The notes: generated from the sequence alone by a model not told the origin. Numbered from the stretch's first letter, positions 16,358 through 26,312 are shown. The stretch: 64,000 nucleotides of DNA from Clostridium gasigenes (GCF_900104115.1 NZ_FNJM01000017.1:1-64000); one strand, 5' to 3'. Made by a program: numbers and translations.

Positions 16358-17413
16358 ATGTATCTATCGATACCAAATGTTTTTTTAGTACCAGTTTATT
16401 ATGCTGAAGAAGATATTTTGAATATGAAAAAAATAGTAATATTACAAAATTGCAATTTTGATAGTGATTTTACAAATAAAACTGTAAAGAGAAAGGAAGT
16501 AGTAATAGGTCTATCTTTACCTACTCAAAGAGAAGAGAGATGGGTTAGAGATAAGGAAGTTATTGAAGAATATGCTAAAAATAAAGGGGTTACCGTAAAG
16601 GTAGAAAATGCTGAGTATGATGCAACCAAGCAGGCTTCACAAGTAGAAAATCTAATAGCACAAGGTATAGATGTATTAATTTTGGTGCCTATAGATCCAT
16701 TAGCTGCAGCAGATATGGTTGAAAAGGCTCACAAAGCAGGAATCAAGGTAATATCTTATGATGGACTTGTACAAAATAGTGATTTAGATCTATATATGGC
16801 TTTTGATAAAATAAAGGTTGGAGAACTTCAAGGAAAGTTTCTTATCGAGAAAGTTCCAAAGGGAAATTATATTATTATGGCAGGAGATCCTGATGGTATG
16901 TTTAAGGAAGGTGCAATGAAATATATAAAACCATTAGCTGCTAAAAAAGATATAAACATAGTTGCAGATGAAGCCGTCAAGAAATGGGATCCAAATATTG
17001 CTTTTAAGATAGTAGAAGATGCTTTAATTGCTAATGAAAATAAAATTGATGCTATATTAGCACCAAATGATGCTATAGCAGGTGCTGCAATTGAAGCATT
17101 GCAAGCACAAGGTTTGGCTGGCAAGGTAGCAGTAACAGGTCAAGATGCAGAATTAGCAGCGGTTCGAAGAATAATTCAAAGAACTCAATTAATGACAGTA
17201 TTCAAAGATACCAGGGAATTAGGAAAGGCTGCTATAGATGCTGCAATAAAATTAGCTAATGGCGAGGCGGTAGAAGTAACTAGTAAGGTGAATAATGGTA
17301 AAATAGATGTACCTTCAATTCTTATTACACCAATAGCTATAGATAAGAATAATATAAATAGTGTTCTTATAGACAGTGGATATTTAAACCAAAATGAAGT
17401 TTATAAAATATAA
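16358..17413 (+). CDS. XylF/RbsB-type sugar-binding protein with an unusual N-terminus
   Basis: From about residue 45 (VVIGLSLPTQREERWVRDKE) this 351-residue protein is a periplasmic-binding-protein type 1 fold close to xylose-binding XylF, with the hinge and family segments GIDVLILVPIDPLAAADM and APNDAIAGAAIEALQAQGLA. The expected lipoprotein signal is replaced by MYLSIPNVFLVPVYYAEEDI, not a signal peptide and related to the small protein at 39119. AGGTGG precedes ATG 16358. No permease or ATPase gene is near. A cytosolic or non-exported orphan is likely; it may be a fusion from a recombination event. Confidence 0.8.
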   Translation: MYLSIPNVFLVPVYYAEEDILNMKKIVILQNCNFDSDFTNKTVKRKEVVIGLSLPTQREERWVRDKEVIEEYAKNKGVTVKVENAEYDATKQASQVENLIAQGIDVLILVPIDPLAAADMVEKAHKAGIKVISYDGLVQNSDLDLYMAFDKIKVGELQGKFLIEKVPKGNYIIMAGDPDGMFKEGAMKYIKPLAAKKDINIVADEAVKKWDPNIAFKIVEDALIANENKIDAILAPNDAIAGAAIEALQAQGLAGKVAVTGQDAELAAVRRIIQRTQLMTVFKDTRELGKAAIDAAIKLANGEAVEVTSKVNNGKIDVPSILITPIAIDKNNINSVLIDSGYLNQNEVYKI

Positions 17414-17419
17414 TATTTG

Positions 17420-18107
17420 AAAATTAATCAAATAGATACAATTGGAGTATCCGCAGAAAGCTTAATATATCATATCCTTGAAGAGCGTAGAACTACTAGA
17501 GTTGAATGTGATGATACATTTTTCCGTGAGTCATTTAAGGGCGGGCACTCTGAAAATTCCGTATTCAAAATCCCTAGAAAAGCATATAAAAGAGGGGTTA
17601 AAACCTGACCCAAATGTTCCGGCTAATGAAAAAAAAGAGAGGTCTTAGTAAAGACCGAATCTCTGTAATGGTAGCCTTAGACCGCTCTGAAAATGTAATT
17701 TCAGAACCTATTGGTAGAGGGGAAATAAGTGCTGCTGCTATCGGCAGATTATTTGGAAATAAGATAGATAATAACGCTATTGCTTGTCCAGACTCATATA
17801 AAAGCTTTAAAAAATTGCAAGAGAATCTGATTTGGAATTGGTTCAACTACCTAAAGACAAGAAAAAGCAAGGTATATATCACCTACAACATGTCAACTCT
17901 TTTCATAGTAGATTAAAGAATTGAATGAATAGGTTTAATGGCGTTGTAACAAAATATCTATCTGATTACCTAGCATGGTTTCGTTGGTTGGAATACTTCA
18001 AGACTGATAAAGATATTATTAAGGTTAGAAATCTATTAGTGCACGCTCATACAGCTCATACAATGATTATAACTAGTGAATTTCCATTGAGAACTATCGG
18101 ATTTTAA
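17420..18107 (+). pseudogene. Remnant of an IS1595-family transposase
   Basis: Three broken frames line up as one ISXO2/IS1595-type transposase: VECDDTFFRESFKGGH and KIPRKAYKRGVK, then KKKRGLSKDRISVMVALDRS with AAAIGRLFGNKIDNNAIACP, then MNRFNGVVTKYLSDYLAWFR with FKTDKDIIKVRNLLVHAHTA. Frameshifts or stops fall near 17606, 17840 and 17915, and the N-terminal third is missing. It abuts the 3' end of the sugar-binding gene. No clear terminal inverted repeats were seen. Confidence 0.85.
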
Positions 18108-18251
18108 TACGAATAAAGTTGCATTTTAAAAAAGGAATGTAGGATTTTTATGGTAAATTAAGGTTATTAGTGCTATTATAATATTAAATTAGCAAATCAC
18201 AATTGTACGAAATTGTGAGCAGTAAATAAGAAGATATAGAGGCGATGTGAA

Positions 18252-19031
18252 ATGAATAAAAATCTATTTTTGAAATTAGGATTATTGTTATTATCTCTGT
18301 CACTTGTCGCATGTGGGCAAAAAAATAATTCAGTAGGAAAAGATGATTCTTCTAAATCAAGTATAAACAAATCAGTTAGCAGCACTGAGAGTTCGGAAAA
18401 AGAAAGTGTAAAAACTCCCCTTCCATCTGCTGAAAACCCAGTAGAAAGTAAACAAAAGGATCAGAATACTCAACAAAATGCAACTAAAAATGAGTTACTC
18501 ATTGTTGCAGGCTATAATACAGTACCTGGGGTTTGTGAATATTATTTACAGGACGTTAATCGTACACCAAAAATCGAGCCTTCAATTATTACTAAAAGCT
18601 CTTCCTCTTATAAGGTAAAAACTGAAAATAATATTTATATAGATTTTATTCTAAAAGTGCACAATTTGAATGATAAAACTAAAATGGCAGAGGACACAAT
18701 CACTGCAAAGATAAAAACCAACAGTAATGATTATAAGTGTTTTTCTATTGCAGAAAGTGCTAATGGTCATAATTTAGAAAAAGATACTTCAATAAAACCA
18801 CTTGAAACGAGAGAAATTCATTACGTAGCTGAAGTTCCTAAAACAGAAGCCACTGGTGAAATAACTCTTACCTTAACTATCAATGGAAAAGATTTTAGTA
18901 ATAAGTTTAATTTTGAAGGTATGATGCCTTAGAAAGAATATATAGAAATTGGTAGAATACTAGAAAAAGAAGGTTTTACACAATTAACTATGGAAGATGT
19001 ATTTTTTACTGATAGACTTGAACCATCTTAG
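18252..19031 (+). pseudogene. Lipoprotein gene with a probable premature TAG
   Basis: From ATG 18252 the frame encodes a lipoprotein (LLLLSLSLVACG lipobox, Ser/Lys-rich linker, then a beta-sandwich-like domain, EITLTLTINGKDFSNKFNFE) to TAG 18930-18932. The same frame then continues for 32 clean codons (KEYIEIGRILEKEGFTQLTM, then EDVFFTDRLEPS) to TAG 19029, and the terminator follows 21 bases later. The tail probably once belonged to the protein, so the present 226-residue form is truncated. It may still function, since the main domain is intact. Confidence 0.6.
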
Positions 19032-19052
19032 GATATTACGAACAAATCAAAA

Positions 19053-19077
19053 GAGCAACTCGGTTGCTTTTTTTTTG
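19053..19077 (+). terminator. Terminator
   Basis: AGCAAC-TCG-GTTGCT is followed by nine T. It closes the lipoprotein transcript. Confidence 0.85.
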
Positions 19078-19182
19078 TTAATTTAGTTTTGACGGATTTT
19101 ACTAATTTTTAATTAAAAATCAACACAGTCTTATAAAACTGCCTTATAAATTAGATGACCATTTTTAAATTGGATAATAATA

Positions 19183-19202
19183 ATTACAAAATATGTTATA
19201 AT
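19183..19202 (+). promoter_or_regulatory. Module-type extended -10 promoter (unit 11)
   Basis: ATTACAAAATATGTTATAAT, with TATAAT at 19197-19202, preceded by TTGGATAATAATA, is the last recognisable member of the repeated promoter family. Confidence 0.7.
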
Positions 19203-19269
19203 TGACTTACAATAGTAAAATAAAGTTTATTTATATAATGAATATAAAACGTAAAGAGGCGTAGAAAAA

Positions 19270-20283
19270 ATGAGTGATATACAGTATAATTTACAATTTG
19301 AAAAATTGTGTAATGTTTTGAAACTTGGAGATATAGTAGGTGATCCTAAACCAATATCTGGGGGTCTTTTACACAGAATGTATTCTATGGAAACAACACA
19401 AGGAAAATATGCAATTAAAGCATTAAACCCTCAAATAATGCTTAGACCTATGGCAATGCAGAACTATATAAATTCAGAATTAATTTGCAATATTGCATTA
19501 AATAATATACCGGCTCTTCCAGCTAAAAAATTTAATGGTACTTTCGTTCAAGAAATAGAAAATCAATTCTACCTTATTTTTGATTGGGTAGATGGTGAAA
19601 ATCTGAAACCTAATGAAATCAATATTGACCATTGTGAAAAAATAGGTAATATTCTTGCAGATATACATATGACTAATTTTTCAGAGTTAGGCATAATTAA
19701 TGATTGGTCTGATAATGCACAACTAACAGATTGGAATTACTATTTAAAAAAAGGAGAAGAAAATAATATAGTGTGGGTTAGCCTATTACTTGAAATAGTT
19801 GACAATCTTTACGATTGGAATGCTCAGGCAAATAAATCGGCAAAACAACTTTCATCAAATATGGTTATTAGTCATAGGGATTTAGATTCTAAAAATGTTA
19901 TGTGGAGTAAAGATAAACCAATTATTATTGATTGGGAGTCAGCGGGATATACAAATCCTATTCAAGAATTGACTGAAACAGCTATTTACTGGTCTGAAAA
20001 TGAAAAAGGAAACATCAATAAAGAAAGATTTTTTGCTTTTATAGGTGGATATAAAAAGAGATACGGAACAGTAAAAGCAAATTGGGAAACAGTATTAGTA
20101 AGTGGTTTCTTAGGCAAGTTAGGCTGGCTGGAGTATAATTTAAAACGGTCTTTAGGGATTGAATGTACAGATGAAGAGGAGCAGCAAGTTGGGACTGATC
20201 AAGTAATAGGAACAATAAGCACTATTAGACATTATGCAGATATGATTTCTGAATTAGAAAAGTGGCTAAATAATGAAATTTGA
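19270..20283 (+). CDS. APH-family phosphotransferase
   Basis: The 337-residue protein has the aminoglycoside phosphotransferase/choline-kinase fold: an N-lobe Lys (GKYAIKALN), the catalytic loop HRDLDSKNVMW (H-x-D-x4-N) and the metal site IIIDWESAG. The substrate may be an antibiotic, a sugar or choline; sequence does not decide. AAAGAGGCG precedes ATG 19270. It is the last gene of the array with a module-type promoter. Confidence 0.8.
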   Translation: MSDIQYNLQFEKLCNVLKLGDIVGDPKPISGGLLHRMYSMETTQGKYAIKALNPQIMLRPMAMQNYINSELICNIALNNIPALPAKKFNGTFVQEIENQFYLIFDWVDGENLKPNEINIDHCEKIGNILADIHMTNFSELGIINDWSDNAQLTDWNYYLKKGEENNIVWVSLLLEIVDNLYDWNAQANKSAKQLSSNMVISHRDLDSKNVMWSKDKPIIIDWESAGYTNPIQELTETAIYWSENEKGNINKERFFAFIGGYKKRYGTVKANWETVLVSGFLGKLGWLEYNLKRSLGIECTDEEEQQVGTDQVIGTISTIRHYADMISELEKWLNNEI

Positions 20284-20385
20284 TAACAATGTCAATGAAT
20301 TATGAGCCTAAGTTTTATTGGTAAAGCAATTATGATGCATGTATAAATTGTAATTTGAGTGGCATAAGAAGAGGGGGAGATTTAG

Positions 20386-22011
20386 ATGTTAGATATTATA
20401 ATTAAAAATGGGTGTATAGTAGATGGGACAGGCAATCCTAGTTATAAAAAGGATTTAGGAATAAAAGATGGAAAAATATTAAAAATTGAAAATAATATAG
20501 AGGAAGAAGCCTTAGAAATTATTGATGCTAAGGGCCTTGTAGTTTCACCAGGATTTATTGATGTGCACAGCCATAATGATTTAGTACCTTTTATGGATGA
20601 TAATATTAAAAAATTAAAATTAATGCAAGGTGTAACAACAGAACTTGTGGGACAATGTGGGTTAGGGGTTATTCCTTGTATTGAAGAAGAAAATGATATA
20701 TGGAAAAACTATATAAGAGGAGTTGTTGGAGATCCAGGGCTTAAGTGGAATTTCCCTAATGTTGATAAATATATTGATCAAATAACTTCAAAAGGATTAA
20801 AAAATAATGTTAGTATTCTAATTTCTCATGGTGCAATACGGACAAGTGTTATGGAGTTTGAGAATAGAATAGCAACTAAAGAAGAAGTTAACGCCATGTG
20901 CATTATAGCAGATAATGCTATGAAATCGGGTGCTTTTGGTATGTCTATAGGTCTTCAATATATTCCAGGGATTTTTAGTGGAAAAGAAGAGTTAATAGAA
21001 ATATGTAAAGTAATAGCAAAGTATGATGGAATTGTTATGGTTCATCTTAGAAATCATGATGATACTATAACAAATGCCCTAGATGAAATGATTTATATAG
21101 CTCAGCACTCTAAAGTAAGGCTTCACATATCACACCTAAGATCCTATAATTCAAAGGAACTAGGTTGTGATGCCAAAAGCCTTATGGGATATATAGATAA
21201 GGCTGTAAATAAGGGAATAAAAATAACCTTTGACGAGCATTTATATTTATCTGGAAGCACTCTTATGACACAACTTTTACCACCTTGGATTACGGCTGGA
21301 GGAAGTTATGAAATGACTAAAAGGCTTGAAAATAAAGAAACACTTCTAAAGCTTAAAGAAGAACTTGCAAGTTATAAAACTCATTATGCAGGTTGGGACA
21401 ATTATAGCCTAATTACAGGATGGGATAACATACTTATAACTTCAGTAAAAAGAGATGAAAACTTAAAATACCTTGGAAAAACTATAGGAAATATTGCTAA
21501 AGAATTAGGTATGGATGAGTTAGATTTTGCATTAAAGCTTCTTATTAAAGAAAAGTTTGGGGTAGCAATAGTAACACTTAATGTGTTTTCTGAAGAGGAT
21601 ACAATTAAACTTATACAACATCCTTTGCAAATGGTAGGGTCAGACAGCATACCAGCAGGAAATCCACATCCAAGGCTTTACGGAAATTATCCTCTTTTTA
21701 TAGGCAAATTTGTAAGAGATAAAAAGGTTCTTTCTCTTGAAGAAGCAGTATATAAAATATCATATTTACCTGCCAAAACTTTAGGGCTTAGAGATGTAGG
21801 AGAGATAGAACTAGGCAAAACTGCTGATATAGTTTTATTTGATTTAAATAAGGTTAAAGGGTTTGAAAATTATTTTGAGCCAACGAAAGCTCCTGTTGGA
21901 GTTAAATATGTTATATTAAATGGTAAGATTGCAGTAAGAGATAGTGTAGTATGCAACGATTGTTATGGAAAGGCTTATAGAAGGTCATTCTTGGAAATGG
22001 AAGCTTATTAA
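20386..22011 (+). CDS. N-acyl-D-amino-acid deacylase-like amidohydrolase
   Basis: The 541-residue protein is an amidohydrolase-superfamily metal enzyme of the D-aminoacylase/dihydroorotase type, with the N-terminal metal site GFIDVHSHND (H-x-H), VRLHISHLRSYN in the middle, GSDSIPAG near the C-terminal Asp and the closing GEIELGKTADIVLFDL. Such enzymes release D-amino acids from N-acyl forms or cleave D-aminoacyl peptides in the cytoplasm. GAGGGGGAG precedes ATG 20386. No peptide transporter is adjacent. Confidence 0.8.
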   Translation: MLDIIIKNGCIVDGTGNPSYKKDLGIKDGKILKIENNIEEEALEIIDAKGLVVSPGFIDVHSHNDLVPFMDDNIKKLKLMQGVTTELVGQCGLGVIPCIEEENDIWKNYIRGVVGDPGLKWNFPNVDKYIDQITSKGLKNNVSILISHGAIRTSVMEFENRIATKEEVNAMCIIADNAMKSGAFGMSIGLQYIPGIFSGKEELIEICKVIAKYDGIVMVHLRNHDDTITNALDEMIYIAQHSKVRLHISHLRSYNSKELGCDAKSLMGYIDKAVNKGIKITFDEHLYLSGSTLMTQLLPPWITAGGSYEMTKRLENKETLLKLKEELASYKTHYAGWDNYSLITGWDNILITSVKRDENLKYLGKTIGNIAKELGMDELDFALKLLIKEKFGVAIVTLNVFSEEDTIKLIQHPLQMVGSDSIPAGNPHPRLYGNYPLFIGKFVRDKKVLSLEEAVYKISYLPAKTLGLRDVGEIELGKTADIVLFDLNKVKGFENYFEPTKAPVGVKYVILNGKIAVRDSVVCNDCYGKAYRRSFLEMEAY

Positions 22012-22102
22012 GATGGATAATTCCTTATTTAATTAGCGAGGCTGTTAAATAGATATAGAAAGATCAAAGTACCAATTAGAATTAGACAAGGCTATATAAT
22101 AA

Positions 22103-22231
22103 TTGATACAAAAAAATAATACTTTAGAAATAAAAGACTATGTTGAAGTAATAAAGAAAGATTTATACTTTGTTGAAGAAGCTACTGCAAGAAATTGGAG
22201 AGATATTGCAAATTTAAGAGCAGTAAAATAA
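22103..22231 (+). pseudogene. C-terminal remnant of a coiled-coil small protein
   Basis: A 42-codon frame (YVEVIKKDLYFVEEATARNW, then RDIANLRAVK) matches the C-terminus of the complete paralogue at 49433 (ESIKKDLLQVELVTSNNWSE) and lies in front of the same family-specific terminator. The N-terminal half is gone. Confidence 0.7.
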
Positions 22232-22237
22232 TATAAT

Positions 22238-22285
22238 AAAAAGGTGATATTTCGTGTCTACATACACGAAATACCACCTTTTTTT
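22238..22285 (+). terminator. Family-specific terminator, copy A
   Basis: AAAAAGGTGATATTTCGTGT pairs with CACGAAATACCACCTTTTTT. Near-identical hairpins are at 33937-33981 and 49703-49748, always behind a coiled-coil small protein gene. Confidence 0.85.
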
Positions 22286-22377
22286 GATTGGATAGAGAGA
22301 CTAAACAGGTAATCGTAGTTACCAATGGAAAAGAAGTTTATATAAAAATAATAAGATTATACTAATATATATTAAAG

Positions 22378-22400
22378 GGCTATGTGAAAATCTCATAGCC
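22378..22400 (+). terminator. Weak hairpin in the gap before the histidine kinase
   Basis: GGCTATG-tgaaaatct-CATAGCC has only a short T-rich tail. The rest of the 22286-22573 gap shows no gene. Confidence 0.4.
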
Positions 22401-22573
22401 TATTATTTACTACTACTACTGGGGTTATTATATCATTTGCTATTTAGCAATTCTATACGTAGAATCTTTGATCCTTAAGATAAGACCGAAGTTAACTACG
22501 AGTTGAAATTTTTTGTATATTGTGATAAAATTTACAAAAAATAAGTTTTTATGACATTTAAGGAGCGCATAAG

Positions 22574-25500
22574 ATGAAACATCAATATTTTGAAATAGAG
22601 ATTAGTTCTTATATAGACAAGTTAATGAATAATCATTGGAATGAAACCTTAATGGGAAATACAAAAACAATTTTTTTAAATACAAAGAATTCGGACAAGT
22701 TTTCTCTCTATATGGATTCCTATTTACAAAGTATTTCCGAAAAAACAAAAATATTTCGTCAAAGGATTTATAATACAAATTTTTCTAAACCCTATTATCC
22801 TTTTTTTGATTTTATAAAAGAGACTGTAAAACTGAAAAATAGAAAAGAAATTCAGGATTTTGTTGAAAAATCAGATGTATATTATTTTCAACAACCTGTA
22901 TTTATTTCTTATTTTTATGGAGAACCTATACAAAGAAAAGAAGCGGTAATTTTAGGAGAATTAGATTATGAGAAGAATAGAATGCATCAATCTATTTTAA
23001 ATTTGTACGGTTCTTTATCTAAAAATACGCCAATGATTGTGGTGATTGAAGATATTCATCATGCAAAGCAATCTACATTAGAGTTGATTCAACATATTAT
23101 AAAAACAAAAGAAAAGAATAACATATTTTTTATATTTTCTTTTAATAAAGAATATCAATTTGAAATACAAGAAAAACAGAAGCAATGGGATGAGTTTATT
23201 CAATGTATACATACCTATGATTCAATAATAGATGTTGAAATTTTAAAAGATATAAAAAAAGATTACTGTAAGGAAAAGAAAGAAGATCAAGTGTTAGAAT
23301 TGGAAAAAATTATAGATTTAAGTATGGAGAGTTTTCATTTCTTTGCATTACAAGAAGCCAAGGAATATATTACAACAGTATATGATCAAAGAGTAATTAA
23401 TAATACATGTTTGACTCCAATATATTTTTTAAGAATGCTTCATCTTTTAGGAGATATTTATTGTTCTTTAGAAGAAAATGATATTGCATTTATGCATTAT
23501 CATGATTTGCTAAACTTTTCTAAAAAGAATAATAATGTTAAAGAAATTTCCTATTGTTATCAAAAAATGGGACTTATTTATTGGAAAAAAGGTAATAGAA
23601 AAAGAGCAGAGCGATTAGGGAAACAAAGTTTGCAAATTGCTCTACAACTACAGGACGAAATGTTAATATTAAATTCAAATTTTTTATTATTGTTAATAGA
23701 TGATCCGAAAAATAAGGAAGGCATTAAACAATTTAAAAAACTCTATTATGATTCAATTAAAATAGCTGAAAAATTTAATATGCAAAATGCATTAGCTTAT
23801 TATTATACCAATCCTTGTATAGTAGCAATTATGGATGAAGAAGACTGTATTAAATTTTATGATTATGGAATATCCATTGCTAAAAAATACAATAATAAAT
23901 ACCGATTATCAGTTGCACATCACTCACAGGGGATATCCTATATATTAAAAGGAAAATATCATGAAGCTTTAAAATATCATAAAAAAAGTGAAAAATTAAA
24001 ATTAGAATTAGAGAATAACTCTGAGATTGCCTGTATTTTTAATGGACTTGGGTTTAACTATTTTATAATAGAAAATTATGAAGAAGCATATTTATATTAT
24101 AATAAAGCACTAGAATATTTGAAAAAATTAAAAAATTATAATCAAATTGCAATCACCTTATTTAACATAGCGAATAATTATTTTTTTGCTTTACAGCATA
24201 AGTTATCTATACAATATTTAGAAAAACTGTTGCTATTAATTAATAGTGTAAAAATAGATTCTATATATTATCACACTTTGTATGGAATTTACTCCTTAAT
24301 AGGAATAAACTATTGTAAGCTGAGAGAAATATCTAAGGCATATGAATATATGATAAAAATAAAAAATATACGAAGTTTTTGTTATATAGATGAAGATAAA
24401 TTTTGGGTGGAATTGTTTAAATCATTATCATATAAAATAGAAGGAGATTATGAAAAAGCCACTTTTCATTTTGAAGTAGCTATGACTTATATACAAAAAA
24501 TAAAGTATATGGCTCCAAGGTTTTATTATGAATATGGTTTAATGAAAAAAGAACAAGGGAAAAAAGAAGAAGCAGAAAGTTTATTTAAAACAGGAATACA
24601 ATATTGTGAGGAGTTACAATATTCATTTCATAAAAATTTACTTTTAAAAGAATTAGGAGATCAAAGAAAGATAAAAGAACCTTTACAATTATATAATAAA
24701 TTTTATGACTTACAGTGGATTAGTGATTATATACAGGAAGAATTAATAAAAAATAATCTTCATAAAAAAATCAATGAAATTAACTTTTTAAATATCTTAC
24801 AAGAAATTATAGGAAGAGAAAAAAAGAAAGAAGAATTAATTAAAAATGTAATGAATTTGATTCATGATACTTTTTTTGTTGAATATAGCTTTTTATATTT
24901 AAAAGAAGATAACCAGTGGGAATGCATATATTGTAATCAAGTTTTAGAAGTAGATCATTTAGATACTCTTACATTAATTGAAACCTTAACAAAGGAACGA
25001 AAAATTACTATTATTCCAAATGTAAGCGAAGACCTAAAATATAGAGATATAGGCAGTACTTTTTTTTCAATTATAAATATTCCCTTAATTGATAATGATG
25101 AGTTGGTAGGAAATATATTATGTGCTACCCAAAAAGAAGGGATGATTTTTGACATTGACGATACAAAAATTTTATCTATGACATCTAAACAATTAAGTAA
25201 TGCGCTTAGAAAAATTAAAAAAGATGATGAGATTTTGCAAAAAGATAAAGAATTATATGTGGCAAATGAAAGCGAACGTTTAAAAACGGAATTTTTATGT
25301 AATTTGTCTCATGAATTTCGTACTCCTTTAAATGTAATATTAGGTAGTTTACAAGTGTTGGGTCTAAATGTAAAAGATAATAAAGAATCAAAGTACTTTA
25401 GAATAATTAAACAAAATTGTTATAGATTATTAAGATTGATAAATAACTTAATTGATATTTCAAAAATTGATTCGGAATTTTACAAAACTAATTTAGAAAA

Positions 25501-26047
25501 CCATAATATTGTAAATGTATTAGAAGAAATTACTTTATCCATAGTTCCATATTTAAAATTGAAAGGGATATCTTTACAATTTGATACAGATGTAGAAGAA
25601 AAAATTATGGGCTGTGACGTTGATCAAATGGAAAGAGTTATTTTAAATCTTTTATCTAATTCAATAAAATTCACACAATATGGAGGGGAAATAACAGTTA
25701 ACTTTTATGATAAAGGAAAAAATATTTTAATTATTATAAAAGATACTGGAATTGGAATACCCAAAAATAAGCTGAATATGATTTTTCAACGTTTTGGACA
25801 AGTAGACAGATCCTTAACTCGTAATCATGAAGGAAGTGGAATAGGATTATGTATTGTAAAATCTATAGTAGAAATGTGGGGAGGAAATATTTCTATAGAA
25901 AGTGAATATGGAAAAGGAAGTACATTTACAATAGAAATTCCTGTAACTGTTTTACCTGAAAATAATTCATGGTCAAAAGAAAATAATTATAGCTCATCAA
26001 ACCTAGTAGAAAGAACTCAAGTAGAATTTTCAGATATTTATTTTTAA
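22574..26047 (+). CDS. Large TPR-GAF sensor histidine kinase with degenerate ATPase N-terminus
   Basis: The 1157-residue protein reads in order: a short STAND/AAA-like part (about 80-250) that keeps a Walker B-like MIVVIEDIHHAKQS but has no P-loop; TPR-type helical repeats (about 280-720); GAF (about 740-890); HisKA with the phospho-acceptor His near 913 (NLSHEFRTPLN); and HATPase with NLLSNSIKFT, DTGIGIP and GSGIGL. It resembles the C-terminal two thirds of clostridial Ser/Thr kinase-AAA-GAF-HK proteins of about 1,800 residues, here without the kinase domain. AAGGAG precedes ATG 22574. No response regulator is adjacent. Confidence 0.85.
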   Translation: MKHQYFEIEISSYIDKLMNNHWNETLMGNTKTIFLNTKNSDKFSLYMDSYLQSISEKTKIFRQRIYNTNFSKPYYPFFDFIKETVKLKNRKEIQDFVEKSDVYYFQQPVFISYFYGEPIQRKEAVILGELDYEKNRMHQSILNLYGSLSKNTPMIVVIEDIHHAKQSTLELIQHIIKTKEKNNIFFIFSFNKEYQFEIQEKQKQWDEFIQCIHTYDSIIDVEILKDIKKDYCKEKKEDQVLELEKIIDLSMESFHFFALQEAKEYITTVYDQRVINNTCLTPIYFLRMLHLLGDIYCSLEENDIAFMHYHDLLNFSKKNNNVKEISYCYQKMGLIYWKKGNRKRAERLGKQSLQIALQLQDEMLILNSNFLLLLIDDPKNKEGIKQFKKLYYDSIKIAEKFNMQNALAYYYTNPCIVAIMDEEDCIKFYDYGISIAKKYNNKYRLSVAHHSQGISYILKGKYHEALKYHKKSEKLKLELENNSEIACIFNGLGFNYFIIENYEEAYLYYNKALEYLKKLKNYNQIAITLFNIANNYFFALQHKLSIQYLEKLLLLINSVKIDSIYYHTLYGIYSLIGINYCKLREISKAYEYMIKIKNIRSFCYIDEDKFWVELFKSLSYKIEGDYEKATFHFEVAMTYIQKIKYMAPRFYYEYGLMKKEQGKKEEAESLFKTGIQYCEELQYSFHKNLLLKELGDQRKIKEPLQLYNKFYDLQWISDYIQEELIKNNLHKKINEINFLNILQEIIGREKKKEELIKNVMNLIHDTFFVEYSFLYLKEDNQWECIYCNQVLEVDHLDTLTLIETLTKERKITIIPNVSEDLKYRDIGSTFFSIINIPLIDNDELVGNILCATQKEGMIFDIDDTKILSMTSKQLSNALRKIKKDDEILQKDKELYVANESERLKTEFLCNLSHEFRTPLNVILGSLQVLGLNVKDNKESKYFRIIKQNCYRLLRLINNLIDISKIDSEFYKTNLENHNIVNVLEEITLSIVPYLKLKGISLQFDTDVEEKIMGCDVDQMERVILNLLSNSIKFTQYGGEITVNFYDKGKNILIIIKDTGIGIPKNKLNMIFQRFGQVDRSLTRNHEGSGIGLCIVKSIVEMWGGNISIESEYGKGSTFTIEIPVTVLPENNSWSKENNYSSSNLVERTQVEFSDIYF

Positions 26048-26069
26048 TACAGTTAGTGGATAGATCCAT

Positions 26070-26107
26070 AAAAAGAGTTTTGCAATTAATTTTGCAAGGC
26101 TCTTTTT
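26070..26107 (+). terminator. Terminator after the histidine kinase gene
   Basis: AAAAAGAG and CTCTTTTT arms flank an inner TTGCAA repeat. It has a T tract. Confidence 0.75.
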
Positions 26108-26284
26108 CGCTTGTTATAAAAATGAATTGGAGAAAGTTTACTTAAAATAGGTGTTGCAAAAATAAGAATAGGTAGTCATAAAATAGTTTGCACGTAGATT
26201 GAAAATAGGTAGGGGGTAGTTTGGAAATAAGAAAGTAATAATATAACTTAATAATAAATTTAAACTATTAGTATATTAAATAAT

Positions 26285-26312
26285 ATCTGTACAGTAGGAA
26301 AACTGTACAGAT
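26285..26312. promoter_or_regulatory. Perfect 11-bp inverted repeat before the phage-type genes
   Basis: ATCTGTACAGT-aggaaa-ACTGTACAGAT is perfect and lacks a T tract, so an operator is more likely than a terminator. Apart from this, 26108-26469 shows only AT-rich sequence and presumably the promoter of the replication pair. Confidence 0.5.

Noticed and set aside
7676-19202. A true class of chromosomal integron
   Set aside because: No integrase, no GTTRRRY-type attC core and each unit has its own promoter; only an integron-like organisation can be claimed.
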